From Xenorhabdus koppenhoeferi (GTDB lineage Bacteria > Pseudomonadota > Gammaproteobacteria > Enterobacterales > Enterobacteriaceae), in assembly GCF_900116635.1 (NCBI RefSeq), contig NZ_FPBJ01000007.1, positions 43,558-107,557 on the forward strand: a DNA stretch of 64,000 nucleotides, given 5' to 3'. Below are positions 28,792 to 39,105 of the stretch, piece after piece (the first letter of the stretch is position 1; every line of letters begins with the position of its first letter). The notes under the pieces are model-generated. The model was not told the origin of the DNA. It made no database searches and was given only the letters and a program-made list of their open reading frames with translations. The position numbers and the translations under genes were made by a program.

Positions 28792-29580
28792 TTAGTTCCC
28801 AAACATCAGTGCTGTCAGCACAAAATCCAAACCCAATACCGCCAACGACGCATGAACTACCGTGCGCGTTGTTGCCCTGCTGATCCCTTCCGATGTTGGG
28901 ATAGCGTCATAACCATTAAACAGCGCAATCCACGTTATCGTGATGGCAAAAACGACACTCTTAAGAAAACAGTTAACCAGGTCTTTTTCCCATTCCACCG
29001 CCGATTGCATGGATGACCAAAAAAAACCGCTATCAATGCCTTTCCAGTCTACACCGACTATCGCACCCCCTATGATCCCAACGGCAACAAAGATCAGTGA
29101 CAGCAAAGGCATACTAATAAAACCAGCCCAAAAACGAGGGGCAATGACACGACGCAACGGATCAACCGCCATCATTTCCAAACTGGAGAGCTGTTCAGTG
29201 GCTTTCATCAAACCAATTTCTGCGGTCAGAGCTGAACCCGCCCTACCCGCAAACAGCAGTGCTGTCACTACAGGTCCTAATTCACGCAGCAGTGATAACG
29301 CCACCATCATGCCGAGACTGCCCTCAGCACTGAATGTAGTCAGAACCAGATACCCCTGCAAAGCCAAAACCATGCCGATAAATAAGCCTGAAACCACAAT
29401 GATAAGCAGAGATTGAACACCTACGCTATAAAGTTGCTGACGCAAGAGTGTCCATTGCCTGGCGGGTTCCGGTTTACCAAAAATTGCGCCAAACAGCATG
29501 AAGCCTGCACGACCAAATGAAGCTGTAATTTCAATTGCACGTCTGCCCAACGCTGCCAATGCCTGTGTTAACATCAACAT
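28792..29580 (-). CDS. mlaE: ABC permease MlaE
   Basis: This 262-residue integral membrane permease has the MlaE/YrbE signature ([21 protein letters not shown], then [13 protein letters not shown]). It forms the membrane part of the complex that maintains outer-membrane lipid asymmetry. Starts at 29580 or two codons later are both possible. It overlaps no neighbour but lies four bases from mlaF and mlaD, in one operon. Confidence 0.96.
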   Translation of the reverse strand: MLMLTQALAALGRRAIEITASFGRAGFMLFGAIFGKPEPARQWTLLRQQLYSVGVQSLLIIVVSGLFIGMVLALQGYLVLTTFSAEGSLGMMVALSLLRELGPVVTALLFAGRAGSALTAEIGLMKATEQLSSLEMMAVDPLRRVIAPRFWAGFISMPLLSLIFVAVGIIGGAIVGVDWKGIDSGFFWSSMQSAVEWEKDLVNCFLKSVVFAITITWIALFNGYDAIPTSEGISRATTRTVVHASLAVLGLDFVLTALMFGN

Positions 29581-29584
29581 TCCA

Positions 29585-30388
29585 TTATCCTAATAACTCA
29601 GTTTTATAATCCCCGGAAGGGAAACGGAAAGGTACTGGCCCATCAGCAACACCATCAAGAAATTGCCGTACCCGTTGCTCCTGATTCGCTCTCAACTGTT
29701 CAGGAGTGCCTTCTGCTATCACTTTCTGTTCAGCCACGATATAAGCATAATCGGCAATACTCAGCACTTCAGGCACATCGTGCGAAACCACAACACACGT
29801 AACCCCAAGCGCGTGATTAAGCTCGTCAATAAGTTTCACCAAAACCCCCATTGTGATTGGGTCTTGACCGACGAATGGCTCATCAAACATGATTAAGTCT
29901 GGATCAAGCGCGATCGCCCTCGCCAATGCCGCTCTTCTGGCCATGCCGCCTGACAGTTCCGATGGCATCAAATGAGCCGCGCCACGTAGCCCCACCGCTT
30001 CCAATTTCATCATCACAGTAGTATGAATCAATTCTTCTGGCAGTTGGGTATGTTCACGAAGAGGAAAAGCGACATTGTCAAAAACATTTAGATCAGTAAA
30101 CAATGCCCCTGACTGGAATAACATGCTCATTTTCTTGCGCGCCGCATAAAGACGTGGGCGAGACAATGCGGGAATATTATTACCATCAAACCAAATTTCA
30201 CCACGTTCAGGGCGAATTTGTCCCCCAATCAGACGTAATAGGGTTGTTTTTCCTATGCCGGAAGGTCCCATGATAGCAGTCACTTTTCCTTTCGGAACGG
30301 TCATATTAATATCAGCAAAAATCGGGCGTTGACCTCGGGTAAAATGCATTCCACAGATCTCAATAAGATTTGCTGTTTGTTGATTCAT
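29585..30388 (-). CDS. mlaF: ABC ATPase MlaF
   Basis: This 267-residue ATPase has Walker [12 protein letters not shown] (near 42), the signature [16 protein letters not shown] and Walker [15 protein letters not shown]. It powers MlaFEDB phospholipid transport. It is the first gene of the mla operon, divergent from yrbG across a 232-base AT-rich control region (30389-30620). Confidence 0.97.
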   Translation of the reverse strand: MNQQTANLIEICGMHFTRGQRPIFADINMTVPKGKVTAIMGPSGIGKTTLLRLIGGQIRPERGEIWFDGNNIPALSRPRLYAARKKMSMLFQSGALFTDLNVFDNVAFPLREHTQLPEELIHTTVMMKLEAVGLRGAAHLMPSELSGGMARRAALARAIALDPDLIMFDEPFVGQDPITMGVLVKLIDELNHALGVTCVVVSHDVPEVLSIADYAYIVAEQKVIAEGTPEQLRANQEQRVRQFLDGVADGPVPFRFPSGDYKTELLG

Positions 30389-30620
30389 TATTGATAGCCC
30401 CTAACCGTTAATAGAACTGTCTTAATTTACTGTATTTAAATAGTCAATCATGCATACTACAAAAAAATTGCCCAATTTGCGTTAGCAAAGTTGCGACAAA
30501 TTTTACTTTTTATCTCTTGACCGTCAGAATGTATAAGTTTAGCTGAATAAATATTTTATGTTTAAAAATCAACCATCATTAGCATTTTGCTCGGAATAAA
30601 TCTTATTTAAGGGACACACC

Positions 30621-31607
30621 ATGTTTCTGACTATTGTATTGCTCATTACCGGGTTGATTTTACTAGTGTATGGTTCTGATAGATTAGTTTATGGTGCTGC
30701 GGTTTTTTCCCGTTCCCTGAAAATTCCCTCCTTTATTATTGGTCTGGTCATTATGGGGATCGGAACATCACTGCCAGAACTGATGGTTTCTGTCACAGCA
30801 ATTTTAGACGGGATGCCGGACATGGCAGTGGGCAATGCAATTGGTTCCAATATTACTAACCTGCTGCTGATTACAGGAGCAGCGGCGTTCATCAGGCCAA
30901 TCACGGTAAAATCGGATATCCTCCGGCGGGAACTGCCCCTGATGCTGCTAATCACTGCCTTTGCTGGATATCTAATCTCCAACAGTTATTTGAGCCGCAT
31001 GGATGGCATCCTTCTGTCACTTTCTGCCTTTTTCTTCATCGCGCTGATGATTAAAATGATGGCCTTATCCCAATATGACGGGGTTGATAGCTATACCCAA
31101 GAACGAGATTCAGAATTACCTGTCGAAGGCAACAAAGGCATTGCTCTTCTATGGGTTCTGCTGGGGTTAATTATCCTGCCCATCGCTACCCGAATGGTGA
31201 TTGACAATGCCATCGTCATTGCGCGGATTTATGGCATCAGTGAGTTGATTATTGGCCTGACAATCCTTGCCGTGGGCACCAGCCTGCCGGAGCTTGCCAC
31301 CACCATTGCCGCCGCCATAAAAGGTGAGAATGATATGGCGATGGGCAACATCATTGGCTCAAATATATTCAATGTTACCCTCGTGTTAGGTATTCCCGCC
31401 ATACTTTCTCCCAGTGTTATTTCACCCGATGCTTTTTCCCGGGATTTTTGGGTCATGATGGCAGCCAGTGTGCTATTCACGGTATTCTGTCTGGGAAGAA
31501 AACATCGGTTGAACCGATTAAATGGCATTTTATTATTGGGCTGTTTTGTCACTTATTTTATCGTACTTTTTGTTTCTAATTATTACGGTACTGAATTACT
31601 GTCTTAA
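30621..31607 (+). CDS. yrbG: Calcium/sodium:proton antiporter YrbG
   Basis: This 328-residue protein of the Ca2+:cation antiporter family has about ten membrane segments. Its two alpha repeats are visible as GIGTSLPELMVSV with GNAIGSNITN (near 50-80) and AVGTSLPELATTI with GNIIGSNIFN (near 215-250). In E. coli yrbG also stands between mlaF and kdsD. The physiological ion is not settled. Confidence 0.95.
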   Translation: MFLTIVLLITGLILLVYGSDRLVYGAAVFSRSLKIPSFIIGLVIMGIGTSLPELMVSVTAILDGMPDMAVGNAIGSNITNLLLITGAAAFIRPITVKSDILRRELPLMLLITAFAGYLISNSYLSRMDGILLSLSAFFFIALMIKMMALSQYDGVDSYTQERDSELPVEGNKGIALLWVLLGLIILPIATRMVIDNAIVIARIYGISELIIGLTILAVGTSLPELATTIAAAIKGENDMAMGNIIGSNIFNVTLVLGIPAILSPSVISPDAFSRDFWVMMAASVLFTVFCLGRKHRLNRLNGILLLGCFVTYFIVLFVSNYYGTELLS

Positions 31608-31645
31608 GTCATTGCTGATTGAATGGGAAAAGAGTGAGAGTAGAA

Positions 31646-32614
31646 ATGCCAAAAATCGATTTTCAACAAGCAGGTAAAAAAGTATTACACATCGAACTCG
31701 ATGGACTAACCAGTCTGGAACAATACATTAATGATGATTTCAGCCAGGCCTGTGAATTAATGTTTGGTTGTGAAGGAAAAGTCATTGTCATGGGGATGGG
31801 AAAATCCGGTCACATTGGGCGAAAGATCGCAGCAACATTTGCCAGTACCGGTACTCCTTCATTCTTTGTCCATCCCGGCGAAGCCAGCCACGGCGATCTC
31901 GGCATGGTGACACAAAAAGATATTGTGCTGGCAATCTCAAATTCTGGTGAGTCAAATGAAATTCTGGCTTTGATTTCTGTGCTTAAGAGACAAAAAGTTC
32001 CACTTATCTGCATGACTAACAGTCGTAGCAGTAGTATGGGAAAAGCCGCAGACATCCATTTATGTATTAAGACCTCTCAGGAAGCCTGTCCATTGGGGCT
32101 GGCACCGACGACCAGTACAACAGCAACACTTGTCATGGGAGATGCCTTGGCCATTGCGCTTTTGCAGGCCCGTGGTTTTACTGCTGAAGACTTCGCCCTC
32201 TCCCATCCCGGTGGCACGCTCGGACGCAAACTCTTGTTGCTGGTCAGTGACTTAATGACTGTCGGTGATGATATTCCCCGTGTTTCCCGTCATGCAACTT
32301 TACGCGAAGCTCTAGTGGAAATTACCCGAAAGAAACTGGGGATGACGGTTATCTGCGATGATGACATGCAAATTCAGGGTATTTTTACCGATGGTGATTT
32401 GCGCCGTGTTTTCGATATGGGTATCGATTTAAACAACGCAAAAATTGCTGATGTCATGACTACTGGCGGTATCCGCATCAAACCCAATGCGCTGGCTGTT
32501 GATGCTTTAAATCTGATGCAATCACGCCACATCACATCTTTGCTGGTCACAGAAGGAGACAAATTGCTTGGTGTACTGCATATGCATGATCTTTTACAGG
32601 CCGGGGTTGTATAA
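31646..32614 (+). CDS. kdsD: D-arabinose 5-phosphate isomerase
   Basis: This 322-residue protein has a SIS sugar-isomerase domain (VMGMGKSGHIGRKIAATFASTG, then ISNSGESNEI) followed by two CBS domains (about 205-322, ending LGVLHMHDLLQAGVV). It converts ribulose 5-phosphate to arabinose 5-phosphate, the first step of Kdo synthesis for LPS. I chose the ATG at 31646 with a GAGAG-type ribosome site; in-frame GTG (31634) and TTG (31619) are possible. Confidence 0.96.
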   Translation: MPKIDFQQAGKKVLHIELDGLTSLEQYINDDFSQACELMFGCEGKVIVMGMGKSGHIGRKIAATFASTGTPSFFVHPGEASHGDLGMVTQKDIVLAISNSGESNEILALISVLKRQKVPLICMTNSRSSSMGKAADIHLCIKTSQEACPLGLAPTTSTTATLVMGDALAIALLQARGFTAEDFALSHPGGTLGRKLLLLVSDLMTVGDDIPRVSRHATLREALVEITRKKLGMTVICDDDMQIQGIFTDGDLRRVFDMGIDLNNAKIADVMTTGGIRIKPNALAVDALNLMQSRHITSLLVTEGDKLLGVLHMHDLLQAGVV

Positions 32615-32653
32615 ACGAATCACATAAAACAAGCTTGATGCAAACAAGTATAG

Positions 32654-32720
32654 TATACCCAATCGCTTTCAAGTTGCCACACAGCCAGTTAAAGCAGCAA
32701 CTTGAAAGATGAAGGATATA
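32654..32720. repeat. Short ERIC-type repeat between kdsD and kdsC
   Basis: TATACCCAATCGCTTTCAAG and GCAACTTGAAAGATGAAGG plus ATATA form a truncated ERIC inside the LPS operon, just upstream of the kdsC ribosome-binding site. Confidence 0.75.
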
Positions 32721-32741
32721 AAACCTTAAGAGAATTCCTTA

Positions 32742-33305
32742 ATGAATCAAAGAGATTATCTGGACACCTGCTATGGCCCAGTCAGCAAAGATATTATCGA
32801 AAAAGCCCGTAAAATTCGTCTTCTAATCTGTGATGTGGATGGTGTAATGTCTGATGGGCTGATCTATATGGGCAATGAGGGAGAAGAACTGAAAGTCTTT
32901 AATGTTCGTGATGGTTATGGTATCCGTTGTTTAATCACTTCTGGTATTGAAGTTGCCATTATTACCGGCCGCAAGGCAAAACTGCTAGAAAATCGAGCTG
33001 AAACACTGGGTATTACACATCTTTACCAAGGTCAGAGCGATAAGATTTTGGCGTATAAAGAGCTGTTGGATAAACTAGCGTTACAGTCAGATCAAATTGC
33101 CTATATTGGTGATGACCTTATTGACTGGCCTGTCATGGCACAAGTTGGATTATCTGTTGCGGTTGCTGATGCCCATCCACTGCTGTTGCCAAAAGCAGAT
33201 TATGTGACCCGGATTGCAGGCGGTCGTGGTGCAGTCAGGGAACTTTGTGATTTGGTGCTCTTCGCTCAAAATAAGCTGGAAGGTGCCAAAGGGTTATCCA
33301 TATAA
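32742..33305 (+). CDS. kdsC: 3-deoxy-D-manno-octulosonate 8-phosphate phosphatase
   Basis: This 187-residue HAD-type C0 phosphatase has motif I LLICDVDGVMSDG (near 27-39), motif II TSGIEVAIITGRKA and motif III/IV YIGDDLIDWPVM. It removes phosphate from Kdo 8-phosphate. It lies in the kdsD-kdsC-lptC-lptA-lptB order as in E. coli. Confidence 0.96.
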   Translation: MNQRDYLDTCYGPVSKDIIEKARKIRLLICDVDGVMSDGLIYMGNEGEELKVFNVRDGYGIRCLITSGIEVAIITGRKAKLLENRAETLGITHLYQGQSDKILAYKELLDKLALQSDQIAYIGDDLIDWPVMAQVGLSVAVADAHPLLLPKADYVTRIAGGRGAVRELCDLVLFAQNKLEGAKGLSI

Positions 33306-33322
33306 ACTAAAACTGAAAAAGA

Positions 33323-33916
33323 ATGAGCAAAATTCAATCCTGGTTGATCGCAATACTCGGACTTATCGCACTTGCGCTAATTGGCTGGAATTTATCGAAT
33401 GTCAATGACGATTCTTCATCATCCATCGTAGATGACGTTTATCCCACTTATCAAACACAGGAAGCGGTTACCTTTGTCCATGATCCGGAGGGCAAACTGG
33501 TTTACAAATTAGTGGCCGATGATATCAAAAATTTCGCTGATACAAAGCTGACTTGGTTTACCAAGCCCGTATTAACAACATATGACTCCAACAGTCCCAC
33601 AGACTCCCGGAAAACCACATGGACAGTCAGTGCCGATAAAGCCAAACTAACTAATGACAAGATGCTCTATCTGTATGGAAATGTCCTGGTGAATAGCCTG
33701 AACGATGCATCACAATTGCAGAAAATCACAACAGATAATGCGACCGTTAATCTTACAACACAAGATGTAGCGTCCGATGATCAAGTCACTCTTACAGGGG
33801 TTGGTCTGAAATCTGTTGGCATGAAAATGCGCGGCAATCTGCGAAACAAAACTGCTGAACTGATTGAAAAGGTGACTACTCGATATGAGATTCCACATGA
33901 ACAACCTAATCCGTAA
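33323..33916 (+). CDS. lptC: LPS export protein LptC
   Basis: This 197-residue protein has one N-terminal membrane anchor (LIAILGLIALALIGWNL) and a periplasmic beta-jellyroll domain with the LptC pattern (VSADKAKLTNDKMLYLYGNV). It hands LPS from the LptB2FG complex to LptA. It overlaps lptA by 32 bases. Confidence 0.96.
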   Translation: MSKIQSWLIAILGLIALALIGWNLSNVNDDSSSSIVDDVYPTYQTQEAVTFVHDPEGKLVYKLVADDIKNFADTKLTWFTKPVLTTYDSNSPTDSRKTTWTVSADKAKLTNDKMLYLYGNVLVNSLNDASQLQKITTDNATVNLTTQDVASDDQVTLTGVGLKSVGMKMRGNLRNKTAELIEKVTTRYEIPHEQPNP

Positions 33917-34445
33917 TACCGTTATTGCCAGTACATTTTTTGCTGTCAGCCTGTCCGTACTGGCCTTGAAAGATGATACGAAACAACCCATTACCATCGA
34001 CTCTGCAAGACAGTCACTGGATTTAACGGGGAACGTTGCCACATTTACGGATAGTGTCATAGTAAAGCAAGGTTCAATTGACATTCATGCTGATAAAGTC
34101 GTTGTCACTCGTCCAGATGGGGATTCGAATAAAACGGTCATTGAAGCCTACGGTAACCCTGCCACTTTCTACCAATTGCAGGATGATGGCAAGCCCCTCA
34201 AAGGGAATGCAGCAAAGATAAGATATGAAATGGATAAAGAGCTGATCGCACTGACAGGTAATGCCTATCTTGAACAGCTAGACAGTAATATTAAGGGTGA
34301 CAAAATCACCTACCTCGTGCCGACACAGCAAATGGAAGCCTTTAGTGATAAAGGTAAACATGTCACAACCGTCCTGTTGCCTGCCCAATTACAAGACAAA
34401 AGCCCGGGTACCCAAGGCGCTGAAGTTCACAAAAAGAGTAAATAA
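33885..34445 (+). CDS. lptA: Periplasmic LPS-binding protein LptA
   Basis: This 186-residue protein has a signal peptide (about 1-27, ending FFAVSLSVLA) and the LptA/OstA fold (SLDLTGNVATFTDSVIVKQG, then DSNIKGDKITYLV). It forms the periplasmic bridge for LPS. The long overlap with lptC matches the E. coli arrangement and supports this start. Confidence 0.96.
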   Translation: MRFHMNNLIRNTVIASTFFAVSLSVLALKDDTKQPITIDSARQSLDLTGNVATFTDSVIVKQGSIDIHADKVVVTRPDGDSNKTVIEAYGNPATFYQLQDDGKPLKGNAAKIRYEMDKELIALTGNAYLEQLDSNIKGDKITYLVPTQQMEAFSDKGKHVTTVLLPAQLQDKSPGTQGAEVHKKSK

Positions 34446-34451
34446 CGACTT

Positions 34452-35177
34452 ATGGCAATACTAAACGCAGCAAATTTGGCAAAGGCATATAAGGGCCGGA
34501 AGGTCGTTGAGAACGTCAGCCTGAAAGTAAGGTCAGGAGAAATTGTTGGCTTACTTGGCCCCAACGGTGCAGGCAAGACAACCACTTTCTACATGGTGGT
34601 TGGCATTGTTCCACGTGATGCAGGCTCTATCTCCATTGATGAAGAAGACATCAGCTTATTGCCGCTACATGAACGCGCCCGACGTGGAATAGGGTATTTA
34701 CCGCAAGAAGCTTCAATCTTCCGCCGCCTGAGCGTCTTCGACAACTTGATGGCCGTCCTTGAGATCCGCAAAGACCTTAACAAAGAACAACGAAAAACGC
34801 GCGCAGAAGAGTTGATGGAAGAGTTTCATATCTCCCATCTGCGTGATAGCCTTGGGCAATCACTTTCTGGTGGTGAACGCCGCCGCGTGGAGATTGCCCG
34901 CGCGCTGGCCGCCAATCCCAAATTCATCTTGCTGGATGAGCCTTTCGCCGGCGTTGACCCGATATCCGTATTGGATATCAAAAAGATCATTCAACACCTG
35001 CGAGACTGCGGATTGGGTGTCCTGATTACTGACCACAATGTTCGTGAAACGCTGGATGTCTGTGAACGTGCTTATATCGTCAGTCAAGGTCACTTGATTG
35101 CCCACGGCAGCCCTGATGACATCCTGAGTAACGAGCAAGTAAAACGCGTCTATCTGGGTGAAGGTTTCCGCCTTTGA
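34452..35177 (+). CDS. lptB: LPS export ATPase LptB
   Basis: This 241-residue ABC ATPase has Walker [12 protein letters not shown], the signature [15 protein letters not shown] and Walker [14 protein letters not shown]. It drives LPS extraction by LptB2FGC at the inner membrane. It lies six bases after lptA and upstream of rpoN, as in E. coli. Confidence 0.98.
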   Translation: MAILNAANLAKAYKGRKVVENVSLKVRSGEIVGLLGPNGAGKTTTFYMVVGIVPRDAGSISIDEEDISLLPLHERARRGIGYLPQEASIFRRLSVFDNLMAVLEIRKDLNKEQRKTRAEELMEEFHISHLRDSLGQSLSGGERRRVEIARALAANPKFILLDEPFAGVDPISVLDIKKIIQHLRDCGLGVLITDHNVRETLDVCERAYIVSQGHLIAHGSPDDILSNEQVKRVYLGEGFRL

Positions 35178-35246
35178 TTCTGATTTTTCTGTCAGGCGTA
35201 ATTTAAGGGATCATTCAAGCTAGATTAAGGAGAAAGTAGTAACGCT

Positions 35247-36686
35247 ATGAAGCAAAGTTTGCAACTCAGGCTCAGTCAACAATTGACGATGACGCCCCAG
35301 CTCCAGCAAGCTATCCGTTTGTTGCAACTTTCTACACTTGAGCTTCAGCAAGAAATCCAACAGGCACTGGAAACTAATCCACTGCTTGAACAAGATGAGC
35401 TGCATCAGGAAGTGGAGAATCGAGATCTTCCAGAAACTGAAATGGAAGTAATGGATACCCGAGAAGCGCTTGAACAGAAAGATATGCCCAAAGAGCTACC
35501 ACTGGACACCAGTTGGGATGAAATTTATACCGCAGGTACGCTTTCAGGAAGCCACAGTGATCACGGTGATGATGACTTTCCCGTTTATCAAGGGGAGACA
35601 ACCCAGACACTCCAGGACTACCTTATGTGGCAGGCAGGATTAACTCCCTTTACTGAGACGGACGCTGCCATTGCCACATCGATCATTGATGCGATTGATG
35701 ACAGCGGCTATCTGACTGCTTCTACCGAAGAGATCCTTGCCTGCATAGGCGATGATGAACTGACACCGGAAGAAGTCGAAGCCGTTCTCAAGCTCATACA
35801 ACATTTTGATCCGATTGGGGTTGCCGCCCGTGATTTACGTGAATGCCTGTTTATCCAACTTTCCATACTGCCACCCGAAACACCTTACTTGAATGAAGCT
35901 AAACTTGTCGTTAGTAAGTATCTTGAACTACTGGGTAATCGAGACTTCCGTAATTTATTACGTCAGAGCAAATTAAAAGAAAATGTTCTGAAAGAGGCAA
36001 TTGATATTATTCAATCACTGGAGCCGAAACCGGGGTTAGTAGTCAATACCGGTGAGTCCGAGTATGTTATTCCAGATGTATTGGCGCAAAAAGAAAATGA
36101 CAGCTGGCAAGTCAGGCTGAATACCGATAGCATCCCCCGCCTGCGTATCAACCAACACTATGCAGCATTGGGGCAGTTAACCCATAATGAAAGTGACAGC
36201 CTCTTCATTCGCAATAACTTACAAGAGGCTAAATGGCTTATCAAAAGTCTCGAAAGCCGTAATGAGACTTTATTGAAAGTCGCCCGCTGCATTGTTGGAC
36301 GGCAGCAAGATTTTTTTGAATATGGTGAGGAGCATATGAAACCGCTGGTCTTGGCCGATATTGCCTGTCAGGTTGATATGCATGAATCCACTATTTCACG
36401 TGTGACGACCCAGAAGTATCTGTATAGTCCGCGAGGTATTTTTGAGCTTAAATATTTTTTCTCCAGCCATGTCAATACCGATAGCGGAGGCGAAGCTTCT
36501 TCTACCGCAATACGTGCCCTGGTGAAAAAACTGGTCGCGGCAGAAAATCCGGCCAAACCCCTGAGTGACAGTAAATTGACCAGCATGCTGGCCGACCAAG
36601 GCATTCAGGTGGCACGTCGAACTGTCGCAAAATATAGAGAGTCGTTATCCATCCCGCCTTCAAACCAACGCAAAAAACTGGTTTGA
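35247..36686 (+). CDS. rpoN: RNA polymerase sigma-54 factor
   Basis: This 479-residue protein has the glutamine-rich region I ([21 protein letters not shown]), an acidic region II, the core-binding and helix-turn-helix segments, and the C-terminal RpoN box [10 protein letters not shown] near 457. It directs transcription of nitrogen, phage-shock and other enhancer-dependent promoters. Downstream are hpf, ptsN and rapZ, the usual rpoN operon. Confidence 0.98.
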   Translation: MKQSLQLRLSQQLTMTPQLQQAIRLLQLSTLELQQEIQQALETNPLLEQDELHQEVENRDLPETEMEVMDTREALEQKDMPKELPLDTSWDEIYTAGTLSGSHSDHGDDDFPVYQGETTQTLQDYLMWQAGLTPFTETDAAIATSIIDAIDDSGYLTASTEEILACIGDDELTPEEVEAVLKLIQHFDPIGVAARDLRECLFIQLSILPPETPYLNEAKLVVSKYLELLGNRDFRNLLRQSKLKENVLKEAIDIIQSLEPKPGLVVNTGESEYVIPDVLAQKENDSWQVRLNTDSIPRLRINQHYAALGQLTHNESDSLFIRNNLQEAKWLIKSLESRNETLLKVARCIVGRQQDFFEYGEEHMKPLVLADIACQVDMHESTISRVTTQKYLYSPRGIFELKYFFSSHVNTDSGGEASSTAIRALVKKLVAAENPAKPLSDSKLTSMLADQGIQVARRTVAKYRESLSIPPSNQRKKLV

Positions 36687-36709
36687 ACAACACTGAGAAG
36701 GAAAACACT

Positions 36710-36997
36710 ATGCAACTCAATATCACAGGCCACAATATTGAAATCACAGATGCACTGCGCAACATTGTGAACACTAAATGCGGCAAACTGGATCAATATT
36801 TCAATAAGATTAACCTCATTCAGGTCACCCTCCGAGTGGAAAAAGTGCAAAAAATCGCGGAAGCCACGGTGCACATCAACGGAGGTGAGTTGCATGCCAC
36901 CTCAGAGCATGAAGACATGTATGCGGCAATTGATTCATTGGCAGATAAACTCGCTCGTCAATTGACCAAACACAAAAGTAAATTAAGACAACGCTGA
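36710..36997 (+). CDS. hpf: Ribosome hibernation promoting factor
   Basis: This 95-residue protein matches short-form HPF (MQLNITGHNIEITDAL to LTKHKSKLRQR). It helps form inactive 100S ribosomes in stationary phase. The ATG at 36710 follows GAGAAGGA; an upstream in-frame start would overlap rpoN and is not the family start. Confidence 0.97.
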   Translation: MQLNITGHNIEITDALRNIVNTKCGKLDQYFNKINLIQVTLRVEKVQKIAEATVHINGGELHATSEHEDMYAAIDSLADKLARQLTKHKSKLRQR

Positions 36998-36999
36998 CA

Positions 37000-37086
37000 G
37001 CTTCCAGACAACGGGGCCATCATAAAATTACACTGTTCTGTCTGGAAGCAGTGCATTAATACCAGATGCCTTGAGGCATCTGGTAT
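37000..37086 (+). other. Two strong hairpins in the hpf-ptsN spacer
   Basis: GCTTCCAGACA (37000-37010) pairs with TGTCTGGAAGC (37039-37049), a perfect 11-base stem. ATACCAGATGCC (37059-37070) pairs with GGCATCTGGTAT (37075-37086), a perfect 12-base stem with a TTGA loop. There is no T-run, so these look like an RNA-processing or stability element and not a simple terminator. Confidence 0.65.
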
Positions 37087-37111
37087 CACAAGGCTCTAAG
37101 TGAATAAATAA

Positions 37112-37579
37112 ATGAACAACGAAACAGATTTACCGCTAAGCTCAGTGCTTTCATCCGAATGTACACACAATAACGTACCTTGTTCGAGTAAGAAGCGAGC
37201 CTTAGAGATTATCAGTGAGCTAGCATCAAAACAGCTTGAATTACCGGAACATACCGTGTTCGAGGCTATTCTTTCCCGCGAAAAAGTGGGCACAACAGGC
37301 ATCGGTAACGGGGTTGCGATCCCACACGGCAAATTAGACAAGGAATGCTCACACAATGCCGTTGGCGTGTTTTTGCATCTGGAGCACCCTATTACCTTTG
37401 ATACCATTGATAATCAGCCTGTTGATTTACTGTTCGCTTTATTGGTGCCATCAGACCAGTGTCAAACCCATTTACACTCACTATCATTAATAGCAAAGCG
37501 CCTTGCAGATAAAAACCTTTGCCGTCGCCTGCGCTCAGCCCAGAGTGACGAAGAGCTATATAAAATTATTACTGAATAA
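37112..37579 (+). CDS. ptsN: Nitrogen-PTS EIIA protein
   Basis: This 155-residue PTS EIIA type 2 protein has the phosphorylated histidine at residue 72 in GNGVAIPHGKL. It is the end of the PTS-Ntr phosphorelay (PtsP-Npr-PtsN) that regulates potassium transport and stress responses. The relay partner Npr, usually encoded after rapZ, is not present in this window. Confidence 0.97.
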   Translation: MNNETDLPLSSVLSSECTHNNVPCSSKKRALEIISELASKQLELPEHTVFEAILSREKVGTTGIGNGVAIPHGKLDKECSHNAVGVFLHLEHPITFDTIDNQPVDLLFALLVPSDQCQTHLHSLSLIAKRLADKNLCRRLRSAQSDEELYKIITE

Positions 37580-37618
37580 ATAACTAATGCAATTATAAAC
37601 ATTTAGGAGAGTCACCTC

Positions 37619-38470
37619 ATGGTGCTGATGATAGTCAGTGGTCGTTCAGGTTCTGGTAAGTCCGTTGCTCTGCGGGCGCTGGAAGATATGGGTTTCTATT
37701 GCGTAGATAACCTGCCGGTCGTGTTGTTGCCAAAACTGGCAAGCACACTGGCTGAACGCGACATTTCCGCTGCAGTTAGCATTGATGTCAGAAACATGCC
37801 GGAGTCACCGGAAATTTTCGAAGAAGCTTTGACACAATTACCTGACAGTTTTTCACCACAGCTTCTGTTCCTTGACGCAGATCGCAATACACTGATCCGC
37901 CGTTACAGTGACACCCGCCGTTTGCACCCGTTATCCAGCAAAAACTTGTCACTGGAAAGTGCAATTGACCAAGAAAGCGACCTGCTGGAGCCCCTGCGTT
38001 CACGCGCCGACTTAATCATCGACACATCTGAAATGTCCGTTCACGAATTGGCAGAAATGCTCAGGACACGTTTACTAGGTAAACGTGAACGTGAACTGAC
38101 TATGGTATTTGAATCTTTTGGTTTCAAGCATGGCATTCCTATTGATGCAGACTATGTTTTCGATGTGCGTTTCCTGCCAAACCCACACTGGGACCCGAAA
38201 TTACGCCCAATGACAGGTCTGGATCGCCCTGTTGCTGCATTTTTAGATCGCCATACCGAAGTGCATAACTTCATTTATCAGACCCGCAGCTACCTTGAAC
38301 TTTGGTTGCCCATGCTGGAAACCAACAACCGTAGCTACCTGACTGTAGCTATAGGTTGTACGGGCGGTAAACACCGTTCTGTCTATGTTGCTGAACAGTT
38401 GGCAGATTACTTCCGTTCCCGTGGTAAAAATGTGCAATCACGTCACCGCACACTGGAAAAACGCAAATAA
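37619..38470 (+). CDS. rapZ: RNase adapter protein RapZ
   Basis: This 283-residue protein (E. coli 284) has Walker A GRSGSGKS at 8-15 and the C-terminal [16 protein letters not shown]. RapZ binds the small RNA GlmZ and presents it to RNase E, tuning glucosamine-6-phosphate synthesis. In E. coli npr follows directly; here an ERIC piece and gene fragments follow. Confidence 0.97.
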   Translation: MVLMIVSGRSGSGKSVALRALEDMGFYCVDNLPVVLLPKLASTLAERDISAAVSIDVRNMPESPEIFEEALTQLPDSFSPQLLFLDADRNTLIRRYSDTRRLHPLSSKNLSLESAIDQESDLLEPLRSRADLIIDTSEMSVHELAEMLRTRLLGKRERELTMVFESFGFKHGIPIDADYVFDVRFLPNPHWDPKLRPMTGLDRPVAAFLDRHTEVHNFIYQTRSYLELWLPMLETNNRSYLTVAIGCTGGKHRSVYVAEQLADYFRSRGKNVQSRHRTLEKRK

Positions 38471-38561
38471 TATCAATAATTCAAGCTGTTTTATGCGTAT
38501 ATTCTCTGTTGAGAAGAGCGGGTACGACTGTAGTACTAATCCAGATATTCTTAAATTCATA

Positions 38562-38627
38562 TATGCACTTCGTCTTTCAAACTGCCTCTTTGTTGGTTGC
38601 TCTCGCTCACCCCGGTCACATAGTTAA
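38562..38627. repeat. Half ERIC element downstream of rapZ
   Basis: The segment CACTTCGTCTTTCAAACTGC with TGTTGG and CTCACCCCGGTCACATAGTT is almost the reverse complement of the right half of the element at 53341-53467. The other half is missing, which suggests a deletion at this site. Confidence 0.75.
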
Positions 38628-38656
38628 CTTGAGATTGGTTTAAGAAGGGAACTAAA

Positions 38657-38840
38657 GTGCCTGAGGCACGAGCTTCAGAGACTCCATTGCATTATTTGGC
38701 TGACCAGCTGGAAGTCTCGGTCACTCAGTTTCATGAATACGATTGACAGGGAAATTCTGGATTTTTTGGGTATTCGCCAGGTTTCGTCAGCGGACAAGGA
38801 GGCGTTTTCAGACTGGTTAATTGACAATCTCTATCCACAA
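38657..38840 (+). pseudogene. Tn3-type (DUF4158) transposase N-terminal fragment, frameshifted
   Basis: The frame from 38657 reads VPEARASETPLHYLADQLE and ends HEYD at a TGA (38744). The next frame continues from about 38742 with REILDFLGIRQVSSADKEAF and DWLIDNLYP. Together they match the N-terminal DUF4158 region of Tn3-family transposases, with a few codons lost and a frameshift. The rest of the transposase is absent. Confidence 0.5.
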
Positions 38841-39008
38841 GGTATCAACGGACACCGCGCACCTATTGTTGGTAGTGTTTCCATGAATACCGTGATGATC
38901 GATGTGACTGATCTGCCGGAAGTGAAAAGTGGTGATTTTAGGATGAATGAACCTTATTTCATTAACAACACAAAACAGTTCGTGATCATGATCTCTTTAT
39001 TTTCATGA
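38838..39008 (+). pseudogene. Alanine-racemase-like C-terminal fragment
   Basis: In the same frame that leaves the transposase piece, NGHRAPIVGSVSMNTVMIDV and TDLPEVKSGD follow. This is the well-known C-terminal substrate-site segment of alanine racemases (IVGRVSMD/NxxxxDVT). It runs on for about 25 unrelated residues and stops. No N-terminal pyridoxal-phosphate domain is present, so it is a broken remnant joined to the transposase piece. Confidence 0.5.
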
Positions 39009-39042
39009 CAGAACAGCCTAATATCACTTTAATCACTTTTGA

Positions 39043-39078
39043 AAATAACACCCCCTCCATGCGATGCGGGTGTTATTT
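39043..39078 (+). terminator. Terminator upstream of rnk
   Basis: AATAACACCC and GGGTGTTATT form a ten-base stem followed by TTGTG. It probably ended the transcript of the gene now lost upstream. Confidence 0.7.
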
Positions 39079-39105
39079 TGTGTTGAGCCTAATTTGGAGT
39101 GTGGT

